From NCBI GenBank assembly GCA_964247055.1, contig OZ176054.1, forward strand, positions 5,332,001 to 5,396,000: a DNA stretch of 64,000 nucleotides, in the 5' to 3' direction. The notes below the pieces were generated by a model that saw only the letters and a list, made by a program, of their open reading frames with translations, was not told where the DNA came from and ran no database searches. Both the position numbers and the translations under genes were made by a program. Each line of letters opens with the position of its first letter. Position 1 is the stretch's first letter. Source of the stretch: Paragordius varius. Lineage: Eukaryota > Nematomorpha. Below, in pieces: positions 47,575-58,824 of this stretch.

Positions 47575-50371
47575 TATCAAAGTTTAGGCCTGGAGTTCAT
47601 ACGGTATTATTGTATTTCTTTAAACAAACAATAAAATTTTTAATAAAAAAAAACAGAATTTAACTGGAGATCATAATAACCAGTAAAAAATTTTTTATTA
47701 ATCCTGCGAGTTTTTTAAAAAAAACCTTAAAAGGTGAATTTTTCCATAAAATATATTTTTTGACAAATTTCATTTTTTATCAAGGATAAAAATAATTTTC
47801 CGATCAACAGTTTTTCGTTTAATGGCAAGATTTCGTTTCTATAAATAAAATTCATCATTCATTACATTTAAAGGAGTACCAGATATATAGAGTCAAATGA
47901 ATTCCATTTTTATTCAAAAGAAACTTTAATTAGATATTTTAATGGTTTTTCGTAAAAATATTTATTAAACGTAAAAATTTTATCAAAAAATCTTGCGTTT
48001 TTAAACCTATAGTTTTTAAAATATTTTTGGCATTATAGGGATAGTTGATTTCTGATAAAAAACCTAGTATAAAAATAATATAAAAAATAATGTTTTTACG
48101 TGGTGCAATCAGTTTTAATACGACATTTTAGATTTTTAAGTTGTAAAATTGAAAAAAAAACTAATTTGGTTGATGCTAATTAACTCTGATAAGATATAAA
48201 ATTAATTTAGTCAATCCAATATTATCTTTAATTATAGTTTCATAAAGATGATAATGTACTCTGAGTTTAGTTTCTTTATATCATAAATGATCATTTTATG
48301 CCTAACTAAGATAATTCCTAAAATAACGCGAACTATAATTGAACAAAATAGATTATCAAACGTATTTTTAAATAAACCAAAAACCTTACATTAACAGATA
48401 TACTCCCATCGAATATAATTTTTTAACTCTTTATACCACTTAAAACCAGCTAATAAAAAAGAAAAATGAAATATTCATAATATGCATAGCAGTACTATTA
48501 TCTAGCAGAAAATAATTGGCGGCAAAACCAACAATTTATTGACTAGGTGAAAAAAGTCCGAGAAGGAAATTTTTGTTGCAGTTTCGTATTTTAAAAAGAT
48601 ATTGTAAAACCGTTTATTTATTTCATAAGATAAAGTTAATAAGAGCTAAATAAACAACTGAATGCTAAGGGAGTGAAAATTTGTTCATAACTTATATTTA
48701 TCTGAATTTTATCAGTAATTTCATTATTATACTATACAGTAAGTAAAATACAACACTCTGTTGTTAGCCATTGCAATTGGTTAAACAAATGAAATTAAAT
48801 TTTTACCTATATGACAATAAATTCGCTTATTTAATACATAAATTTGTTATATACTGTACCATCGTTTATTAGGAATTGGCCAACAAAAATGCAGTAATTG
48901 TAAAAGATAATTAAAAATATTTGTTTGTAGTTAAATTGTTAATGATAAAAGCTTTACATTATAATCATATACTATATCTAAAATATCATATCGATTTATT
49001 CAAGTATACAATTTATATTTCTTTGACTTGTAAACCTTTACAATTAATAAATAAAAATACCAGGGGGTAGACTTTGCTTCAACTTATCTGCTTTTTCCGA
49101 ATCTGTAACTTTTAAAGTGTATAAGAATCTTCGACATCTAACCTTAAACTTGATTTCTCCTGGGTTAGTCTTTATTTTAACGGCTAAATACATAACATGT
49201 ATTAATAATTAAAAAATTATTAATATAACTAAACTACCTTTTGCATCTTTTCTACGGGCACAAATAATAAATTGTTTGATTTCTTTGATTTCTTTGGGCT
49301 AAAATATTATTTTATATAATACCATATTCAGAGGATATATGTTAAACGAATGTATGATAACAACACAGTCAGAAAAATACCTGGATAATTTTTTAGGCCT
49401 TGCGATAGTTACAGGAAAGTTAACACTATCCCTTTTGGGAAATTTTACCTCTATTTCAATTTAATTTTGAATATTTAAATTACAATTCCAATATAATATG
49501 CTGCCTTTAAGGCGCAAGGTAAATTTCTAATAAAATTATCTTTTTTATAAACGAACAAATTTATATATTTTCAAGGTGAAGTTTAGCATAGCATTCTTAT
49601 AAAAGTGTTAACGATTTTATATAACACATTAGAACAGTAATTTTTTAAAAAGTAAATTAATAAAATTGCGATAATTAACTATATTAAAAATTTTAACCTC
49701 AAAATCTCGGATAATTATCGTGTTACTATTAATAGAGAGGAGGCCAAAGTTTTGCAACTTTCACAGCCACATCAATAATAAAAACTTCATAAATTGTGAG
49801 GCTTTTAAATATAATATTTAATATACATTAATAATATTTTTCGGAAGTAAAAATTTGTTATCAATAAATTAATTTAGTAATGTGCGCAAATGCGATTTTT
49901 CAATATGGACCAATAAGCAAAAAATAATTTTTTTTATCAACTCGTAAGACCCAAAACTAAAAGCACTATGAGTTCTACGTTTTCCCATGCGAAAATATAT
50001 ATTCACCAAATTATTTTTGGTGTACTTACAAGTCAAGTGCGACTTTTTTATCAACCCACAAATATTTAAAAAAGTTATAACATCAAAATTTAGAAAAGCG
50101 AAATTTTACATGATATCTATTTAATTTTGGATTTTACGGGTACGGAAAAATTAGGGCAGGGCTCCCTCGTATGAAAATAAACCTTTTCCGATTAGGGTAA
50201 TAGTTTGTTAACAATTAAAGCTAAAAATGACATTATCAGGTTGCGAAATTTTAAAAAGCTATAAAACAGTTTTTACGATTAAATAACCTGAAAAGATATA
50301 TATACTGTGATGCGAATTTATCAGGATTATTATTTGGTTGTGGCCCACGAGTGATAAAAGAAAGTTATTCA
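47575..50371. other. AT-rich intergenic sequence with repeat fragments
   Basis: No gene seen. A family C right end (ACAAGTCAAGTGCGACTTTT) lies near 50029-50060. The 110 bp before it (about 49872-49985, with TTTCAATATGGACCAATAAG and ACCCAAAACTAAAAGCA) matches about 52943-53045, a further dispersed repeat. The remainder is featureless to me. Confidence 0.45.
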
Positions 50372-51693
50372 TAGGGTTGTGATTTTGACCCCCTTTTTTG
50401 AAAAAGGGGGTCAGACCTAGGTCATACCATATGTTATTGCCAATAATAAATTACATCATATAAAAAAGGTTTTTACATAAAGTATATTTTTAACATTATA
50501 CTTTCGCCAATCCTGATAATTTTAATTTCTACAATTGACTATCTTTCCTGGAATCATATATAAAGACTTATAGAAAGTTTCAAATCACAGAAAGCTAAGA
50601 CTAACAAGAAAATATGGATTTATTGAAACATTTATGCTCTAATTATTTAGATTGTGTAAAAACGAGTCCCTGTCCATGAACTTAACGTTAACTTACGATG
50701 GTTCAAAAAAATATCTATACTTGGAAATTTTTTATACGATTTATTAGATTTAATATATAATCGTGTTCACTACATTTAAAATTTCAGTAATCTTATTAAG
50801 TTTAATATATTCTTTGATCAAATTATTTAAAATATGATATTGGCATTTATGCCATATTATATTAGGATATTCTTTATTAATCAAATTTTCAGCAGCCTTT
50901 ATGTTCGCTGCATTATCGGTCACAATGGCATTAATTTTTTAAATTTCGAATATCTTTTATTGGTTCCATTAGGTTATAGATACATTCGGCAGTCTTACTA
51001 TGATCAGATGTGTCAATAGTTAATAAAAAATGATTTTTGGGATCCTTGGCCAATAAATAATAATAATTTGCTTCCTACGAATATTGGTAAAGGGATCGAC
51101 GATTAATGAAATATTATTTTTACATATTCCAATAACTTCTATTTTTATATCTTCATAACACGAATCTAGTAATTCATTGCTCTGTTTTCTAGTTGGAATA
51201 GCATAATTAGGTTTAAACTATGAATGAAACTCCGTAAATGTTTATTTTCAACTATGTTAAGAGTTGAGGATGTAAAAATATATTTTGCTAAATGTTTCTG
51301 GCTAATTTGTCTTAAAAACAGAAATTATAAGACTAGACTTAAGAAATTAAATAATTAGCTTGCTCGACCATCACCTTCTGTCATATAATTTATTTCATGA
51401 ACTTCTTTTAGATGTTTCTTCATTCGGTTTTTATTTAAATGTATATAGTGTAATTGCATATCTTGCATGTAACTTGATTTTTTTTATCGAAAAATTTCCA
51501 GAGGCTCGTTATGATTTAGGAAGTAAAGAAAAGATGTGTATCATATGATATTTAAAACAAAATAACACATATATACATAATATAAGGTTTTGTTTTCCTA
51601 AAAATTGTAAAATTAAAAAAATAAAAAAAATTGACCTAGGTCATTTTTTTTCGTGGTCATGACCTAGGTCATTGACTAATGGCCACAACCCTA
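50372..51693 (-). mobile_element. Second hAT transposon relic with intact 8-bp target duplication
   Basis: Ends TAGGGTTGTGATTTTGACCC and ...GGCCACAACCCTA are flanked by identical GTTATTCA (50364-50371 and 51694-51701). Minus-strand remains of a DUF659-type hAT transposase are legible: a zinc-finger-like tail near 51480-51360 (MKKHLKEVHEIN), then LLTIDTSDHSKTAECIYNLM-like sequence, and INAIVTDNAANIKAAENLIN followed by KEYPNIIWHKCQYHI near 50940-50830. Stops interrupt it. The element is shorter than an intact hAT, so the C-terminal half of the gene is missing. Confidence 0.85.
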
Positions 51694-52139
51694 GTTATTC
51701 ACATTGTAGTAAATGCCCCTTGTTTAATAGCAAAATTGCGCACAATTGTTTAAACAAATATTTTTGGTGAAAGCTAGATACTTCATTCTACAGAAAATGA
51801 CCAAATATATCATAAACTATATATGCAAAGCACAATATTTTTAAATAAATTATATCATATGTAGGCTCCAGATACCAAATTTTTTTGCACTTCTAAAATG
51901 GCCTAATTCTCCTAAAATAAAAGAAAAGTGTCGAGATTGCGCGATAAACGTAAAACTGTTAAATTTCGATGTCAATTAATATTTTTTTTTAAAAAATGCA
52001 TACAATGGTTCTTTATTTCTCACTATAGTAAAAACACAGGAGTGTATGGAAAAAAAGAAATGAAATAATTGTTTTTTCAACATTTTGCTGTTTTTTCCAT
52101 ACACTTCTCTGTTCAAATTGTCCTACTATAGTGTGAAAT

Positions 52140-52350
52140 AAGCAACCATTAAAATGCATTTTTAAATCTGTCAAGTGTGCCCTCCACCACACTTGAAAAA
52201 TCTTTAAGTATACTTGATCATATGAGTTTTTATCACCTCCAAATCAAGTTTTCTTGCTTGACCTAAGGCCATTGTTAAAAATTTTTATCACAGGAAAAAC
52301 CATAACTTGAAAAACTTGCAAGCCAGGTCAAAAAAATTTTGTCACCACAA
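52140..52350 (-). mobile_element. Family C transposon end fragment
   Basis: Inverted copy of the left part of 32247-33286: GTGTGCCCTCCACCACACTT, CTTGATCATATGAG, TTGCTTGACC, AACTTGCAAGCC. Its outer end near 52350 is degenerate. Confidence 0.6.
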
Positions 52351-52717
52351 CCATAGTTATGCTTTTTAAATAGAATGTTTTGTCAAAAAACTTAAAATCA
52401 ATCATCTACCTAAAAATTTATTTTTACATAATATGAAAATTTTTCGATTTCAAATCGTAACGATAAATCTCACTATGGCTTTTTTAAAAAGACCACAAGG
52501 GTCAACACCTATACCAGTGGCACACGTGGCCCACGGGCTATGTGCGGCCCAAATAGGTCTACGTTATTCACTTAATTTTTATAAACTCATTTAAGGTATG
52601 GATATGTATGTATTTTTCAAACAGATATGCAGTATTTGTTTGTCGGTATTATATGATGCACGGCTCTTGAGGCGATAAAAATATTTTATTTGGTCTCTGT
52701 TAATCTCCTATTACAGT

Positions 52718-52859
52718 TTAGAGTCTCTTTTTTCCCTATCCGGACTTATAAGGTTTTATTCAGTGACAATGATGATGGAAAAATTGCGTAGTTTCGGGGT
52801 TGGAACTCTGGCCCGCAGTGTAAGAGTCCGACGCCCTACTTACTATACCATCACGCCTT
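52718..52859 (-). repeat. tRNA-derived SINE, best-preserved copy
   Basis: Minus-strand order: GGCGTGATGGTATAGTAAGT with AGGGCGTCGG (box-A-like), then CACTGCGGGCCAGAGTTCCA with ACCCC (box-B-like), a CATCATCATTGTCACTGAAT body, AAGTCCGGATAGGG and an A-rich end. It matches the split copy at 43249/46274 closely in the head. Confidence 0.7.
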
Positions 52860-53779
52860 CATATATATATATATATATATATTGTGAACTTTTAAATAAT
52901 ATTTTCAAAGCATTGAACTTTCATCCAAAATATTATTTAACCTAATGGGCGCTAATATTGCATTTCAATATGGATCAATTAGCAGAGAATTGTAAAAATA
53001 TTTTTGATAAATGACTCCTAACGCTCAAAACCGAAAGCATCATATACTTTATCTATCAAATTTTATCAAGATCTTTTGTGCGCACTGTATACATATTTAG
53101 GTGCATTTTTTCCAAATATTAATGTTTTCAATTAGACAAATATATTATTTAGACACCTCTATAAAGTTATGAAATAGGCCATTTTTATATATATTGTTAT
53201 AATGGGATCCATAGTGATTGATCGCTTTAGGTTACATAGTTTAAATCGGCTTCTATCATAAAAAGGAATTTTATTATAATATGTTAAATATTTATAATTT
53301 TCAATCAAATTTAAATTCTTGCAAAAAAGAGGAGTCTTATGAGTGTGATATCAAATTGTAATAGTTTTTATATAAATGCACAAGTTTGAATTTACATAAA
53401 CATGGATCATTATAAATACAACAATCAAAATATAACATAGTTTACAAATCTTTTAAAATATTTTACCTACTAAACATCTTGTCATCATCAAAATGATAAA
53501 TATACTATTTTATGTTCGATGTGTCTTTGGGAAAAAAGTCGGGTGTAAGAAGGAGAAGGAAACGCCACATGAAAGTAAATAATAATTAAATGATTCCGAA
53601 AAAAATGACTTTTAATATTTTTTTTATATGGCATAAAACCCCAGAAAGTTAATGAAGAAAAAACTTTAATTTCAATGAATAAAATATTAAAAACTTTAAT
53701 TTCAATGAATAAAATATTAATAATAATATACTTAAAACTTTTATTTTATAAAGTAAAATAATTAAAGTTCTAAATGTGT
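52860..53779. other. AT-rich spacer with microsatellite and dispersed-repeat fragment
   Basis: It holds an (AT)n run directly abutting the SINE (52861-52882), and the second copy of the ~110-bp dispersed repeat (52943-53045, matching 49872-49985). A 34-bp direct duplication (TTTAATTTCAATGAATAAAA words) sits at about 53663-53720. No gene seen. Confidence 0.45.
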
Positions 53780-55915
53780 TTAAAGAAACTGCCCGCATAT
53801 AGGGTTTTTTGAATTGTTTTCCATTATTTTATCAAGGGTAATCTGACTTTCACCTCTGTTTTCTTTTGTAAGACTATATTTACCGGTTTTAGACTTCAGC
53901 TTGGGCCAATGTAGGATTGGTTTACTCCGTAAAATTGTGGGTCTAATCATTGTTTCCGAAACAACTTCTTCATGATGGATTAAACTCACTTTTTTAAAGA
54001 CTACATTTAAATTGTTTTCCATTATTCAATCAAGGGTAATCTGACTTTCACCTCTGTTTTCTTTTGTAAGACTATATTTACCGGTTTTAGACTTCAGCTT
54101 CGGCCAATGTAGGATTGATTTAGTCCGTATGATTGTGGGTCTAATCATTGTTTCCGAATCAACATCATCATGATGGATTAAAATCACTTTTTTTAGGACT
54201 ACATTTGAATAGTTTTTCATTATTTTATCAAGGGTAATCTGACTTTCACCTCTGTTTTCTTTGTAAGCTATATTTACCGGTTTTAGACTTCAGTTTCGGC
54301 CAATGTAGGATTGGTTTTGTCTGTATGATTGTGGGTCTAATCATTGTTTCCGAATCAACTTCTATGGATTAAACTCACTTTTTTAAGGACTACATTTGAA
54401 TTGTTTTCCATTATTCCATCAAGGGTTATTTAACTTTGACCTCTTGCTTTTGTAAGACTATATTTACCGGTTTTAGACTTCAGTTTCGGCCAATGTAGGA
54501 TTGATTTAGTCCGTATGATTGTGGGTCTAATCATTGTTTCCGAATCAACATCATCATGATGGATTAAAATCACTTTTTTTAGGAGTACATTTGAATAGTT
54601 TTTCATTATTCCATCAAGGGTAATCTGACTTTCACCTCTGTTTTCTTTGTAAGCTATATTTACCGGTTTTAGACTTCAGTTTCGGCCAATTTGGTTTTGT
54701 CTGTATGATTGTGGGTCTAATCATTGTTTCCGAATCAACTTCTATGGATTAAACTCACTTTTTTAAGGACTACATTTGAATTGTTTTCCATTATTCCATC
54801 AAGGGTTAATTAACTTTGACCTCTTGCTTTTGCAAGACTATATTTACCGGTTTTAGACTTCAGTTTCGGCCAATGTAGTATTGATTTAGTCCGTATGATT
54901 GTGGGTCTAAAAAATCACTTTTTTAAGGACTACATTTGAATCGTTTTCCATTATTCCATAAGAGTAATCTGACTTTCGCCTCTGTTTTCTTTTGTAAGAC
55001 TATATTTATCGGTTTTAGACTTCAGTTTGGGCCAATGTAGGATTGGTTTACTCCGTAAAATTGTGGGTCTAATCATTGTTTCCGAAACAACTTCTTCATG
55101 ATGGACTAAACTCACTTTTTTTAAGACTACATTTAAATTGTTTTCCATTATTCAATCAAGGGGTAATCTGACTTTCACCTCTGTTTTCTTTTGTAAGCTA
55201 TATTTACCGGTTTTAGACTTCAGTTTCGGCCAATGTAGGATTGGTTTTGCCCGTATGATTGTGGGTCTAATCATTGTTTCCGAATCAACTTCTATGGATT
55301 AAACTCACTTTTTTAAGGACTACATTTGAATTGTTTTCCATTATTCCATCAAGGGTTATTTAACTTTGACCTCTTGCTTTTGTAAGACTATATTTACCGG
55401 TTTTAGACTTCAGTTTCGGCCAATGTAGGATTGGTTTTGTCTGTATGATTGTGGGTCTAATCATTGTTTCCGAATCAACTTCTTCATGATGGATTAAACT
55501 CACTTTTTTAAGGACTACATTTGAATCGTTTTCCATTATTTTATCAAGGGTAATCTGACTTTCACCTCTGTTTTCTTTTGTAAGACTATATTTACCGGTT
55601 TTAGACTTCAGTTTGGGCCAATGTAGGATTGGTTTACTCCGTAAAATTGTGGGTCTAATCATTGTTTCCGAAACAACTTCTTCATGATGGATTAAACTCA
55701 CTTTTTTAAAGACTACATTTAAATTGTTTTCCATTATTCAATCAAGGGTAATCTGACTTTCACCTCTGTTTTCTTTTGTAAGACTATATTTACCGGTTTT
55801 AGACTTCAGCTTCGGCCAATGTAGGATTGGTTTAATCCGTAAAATTGTGGGTCTGATCATTGTTTCCGAATCAACTTCTTCATGATGGATTAAACTCACT
55901 TTTTTAAGGACTACT
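53780..55915 (-). repeat. Tandem array of a 195-198 bp coding-like unit, minus strand, about 11 units
   Basis: Units begin (minus) near 55734, 55537, 55341, 55148, 54951, 54791, 54606, 54411, 54220 and 54022, with lengths of 160-198 bp. Many keep one open frame and read about 65 residues: MENNLNVVFKKVSLIHHEEV, then VSETMIRPTILRSKPILHWP, KLKSKTGKYSLTKENRGESQ, ITLD. Others have small out-of-frame indels. Variants recur in blocks (for example CTTTGACCTCTTGCTTTTG at about 54433, 54817 and 55368), a higher-order pattern. It could be a repeat-rich exon turning into satellite, or a satellite with a chance open frame. I do not recognise the peptide. Confidence 0.75.
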
Positions 55916-55983
55916 CATAAACTATAATTTAGATTGCCAATATGAGAAAAAGGGTGGTGATTCGTTTGCTAATCTTCCACTAG
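55916..55983. other. Inversion centre between the two repeat arrays
   Basis: About 68 bp of unrelated sequence at the point where the array switches strand. Units on both sides break inside the same part of the repeat (GGACTACT on the left, CAATTCAAATGTAATCC on the right). Confidence 0.6.
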
Positions 55984-56965
55984 AAACGAAAACAATTCAA
56001 ATGTAATCCTTAAAAAAGTGAGTTAAATCCATCATGAAGAAGTTGATTCGGAAACAATGATTAGACCCACAATTTTACGGATTAAACTAATCCTACATTG
56101 GCCGAAACCGAAGTCTAAAACCGGTAAATATAGTCTTACAAAAGCAACCAGAGGTAAAAGTCAGATTACCCTTGATGGAATAATGGAAAACAATTCAAAT
56201 GTAGTCCTTAATAAAGTGGGTTTAATCCATCAAGAAGAAGGTGATTCGGAAACAATGATTAGACCCACAATCATACGGACTAATTCAATCTACATTGCCG
56301 GAACTGAAGTCTAAAACCGGTAAATACAGTCTTACAAAAGCAAGAGGTCAAAGTCAGATAACCCTTGATGGAATAATGGAAAACAATTCAAATGTAGTCC
56401 TTAAAAAAGTGAGTTTAATCCATCATGAAGAAGTTGATTCGGAAACAATGATTAGACCCACAATTTTACGGACTAAACCAATCCTACATTGGCCGAAACT
56501 GAAGTCTAAAACCGGTAAATATAGTCTTACAAAAGAAAGAGGTCAAAGTCAGATAACCCTTGATGGAATAATGGAAATCAATTCAAATGTAGTCCTTAAA
56601 AAAGTGAGTTTAATTTATCATGAAGAAGTTGATTTGGAAACATTGATTAGACCCACAATCATACGGACTAAACCAATCCTACATTGGCCGGAACTGAAGT
56701 TTAAAACCGGTAAATATAGTCTTACAAAAGAAAGAGGTCAAAGTCAGATAACCCTTGATGGAATAATGGAAAACGATTCAAATGTAGTCCTTAAAAAGTG
56801 AGTTTAATCCATCATGAAGAAGTTGATTCGGAAACAATGATTAGACCCACAATCATACGGACTAAATCAATCCTACATTGGCCGGAACTGAAGTCTAAAA
56901 CCGGTAAATATAGTCTTAAAAAAGAGAACAGAGGTGATAGTCAGATTACCCTTGATGGAATGTTA
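55984..56965 (+). repeat. Tandem array of the same unit, plus strand, about 5 units
   Basis: Units start near 55990, 56183, 56376, 56571 and 56766, about 195 bp each. An open frame spans three units at 56295-56801. Unit-to-unit length differences in the TKATRGKSQ / TKARGQSQ / TKERGQSQ / TKENRGDSQ part are whole codons, as if the frame mattered. The frame runs on past the last unit into a unique tail (about 56960-57046) ending FIAKFGAKFI. Confidence 0.75.
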
Positions 56966-57046
56966 TTATCATCTGTTGTTTCACATAAATTAGTCATTTC
57001 GATGGCTACGAATTTCATAGCGAAATTTGGTGCTAAATTTATTTAA

Positions 57047-58200
57047 AATATGCACGGGTATATAATTTAATTTTTGTTTACTTACAGATCCATTCTGGTA
57101 TCGTTTCTAATATTTATAATTAAATTTATTGCAAACTCAAAAAGTCGAATAAAAATTTTCTTCTAAAAATGATTAAAAATCATAAATCAAAATCATTGAT
57201 AATCCATATTATGGGTTAATCACACGAGGCGTGCTTTTTTATTAACACTGACAAATTCAAATTATAAAATGCCATTTATTAACGAGCATAAAAATATAAT
57301 ATATCTTAATACGATTGTTTTAATGACAACGAAAATAGCACGGGGTACACCCCTTTGTACAATTGGTGAACCAATTGTCAGAGTACCGTGAGCTATATAA
57401 GTATTGGGAAAAACCTTTTAAAACTTTTTCTAATAAAATTGATTGGAAATGTTTGTATATATATTTGTATGTAAATAAAATATTATTATGATTAATTTTT
57501 AACTGTAAGTTAGTGTTTAAATTATCTTATCAGAAAAAAAGGAATTAAAAAAAAATACCGTACATAACCTGCGCTTTGGAAAGGACATTATTGTTTGATT
57601 TTTGGAACAGAGGTTTGATATTAATAGAGTTGTTGATAAGCGACAATAGTTTTAATAAAATAAAACGTTAACGACAAAAAAATAATTTAACCGAGCAGAC
57701 GATAACCCAAATAAAATTTATAAGAATATATGGAAGATTATTAAATAAATAATTTAGTATAAAAATGTACTTATCTTTGATTTTCCTGTGGCATAGGTAC
57801 TGTTCCCCTAAATAACTGAAGTTTTACGGGTGACTCAACTTTTATAATAAAAGGATTCATTTACGAGTACCGTAAAACTTCATCAGGGTAATAAGCCTCT
57901 TTAGATTGCACTTTTTACAAATGAAGAATCATCCATATTCCTAAAGTATAAATATGTAAAATGTATTTGATGGCTTTAGTGTGTTCTTCTCATATTCAAA
58001 AGGCAGACCGATGGCTTTGGTGAGTTCTTCACATATTCAAAAGGCAGACGATTTCGACCGAATCGCGAAAAGTCCTACGATTGTTTTATATTAAAATATA
58101 ACTTATGCGCACATGTGGTTTTTAATGTTTGGAAACGAATGTTTTCTCATCCAGATGTTTTGTAACGACAAACCGATTTTAAATTTTAGTGACAATCGGG
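57047..58200. other. Intergenic with a 41-bp tandem duplication and short hairpins
   Basis: Two copies of a 41-bp unit (GATGGCTTTAGTGTGTTCTT type) start at 57969 and 58010. An inverted pair GAAGTTTTACGG / CCGTAAAACTTC lies about 75 bp apart near 57810-57890, and CAATTGGTGAACCAATTG near 57360 is a perfect hairpin. No coding exon seen; this includes the SAMHD1 upstream region. Confidence 0.5.
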
Positions 58201-58790
58201 ATGTCTGAAAAATTGGTATAATTAATTAATATAAGTAGAAACCTAATACGGATATTATGAAAGTATTATAAATTAACCAAAGGTATTTAACGACTGCATA
58301 CATGGTTTAATTGAGATACCAGATGTATGTTTAAGAATTATAGACACCCCAGAATTTCAGAGATTGCGAGATATCAAACAATTAGGTGGTTGTTTTTGGG
58401 TATTTCCTGGGGCAACCCATACACGATTTGAACATTCATTAGGGTTGTATATTAATATAATTTAGCGTTTGCCATTTAGCTGGAAAAATGGTTCGCCATC
58501 TTCAAAGAACACACGCCAATATTGACTATATAGATATATATTGCTTGGAAATAGCTGCACTTTGTCATGATTTAGGTAATTTTATAAAATTTGTTTTTTA
58601 ACTAAGCTGATTATGACATATAAGATGAAAAATAAATTACGCATCAGGCCTTTATTAGCTAATTAGATTATTTTATTTTTTAAAACTTGTCTTAAATGTA
58701 CATTTTAATGAAAAATTATAGTCACAATGTTTAGAATTTATTACAAGTTCCATGTTTTATAAAATGTTTCTAAGACCAATTACTCTTTCT

Positions 58791-58824
<34 letters not shown>

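Noticed and set aside
53780-57046. CRISPR array
   Set aside because: The units are 195 bp with no unique spacers between short repeats, and the host is a eukaryote.
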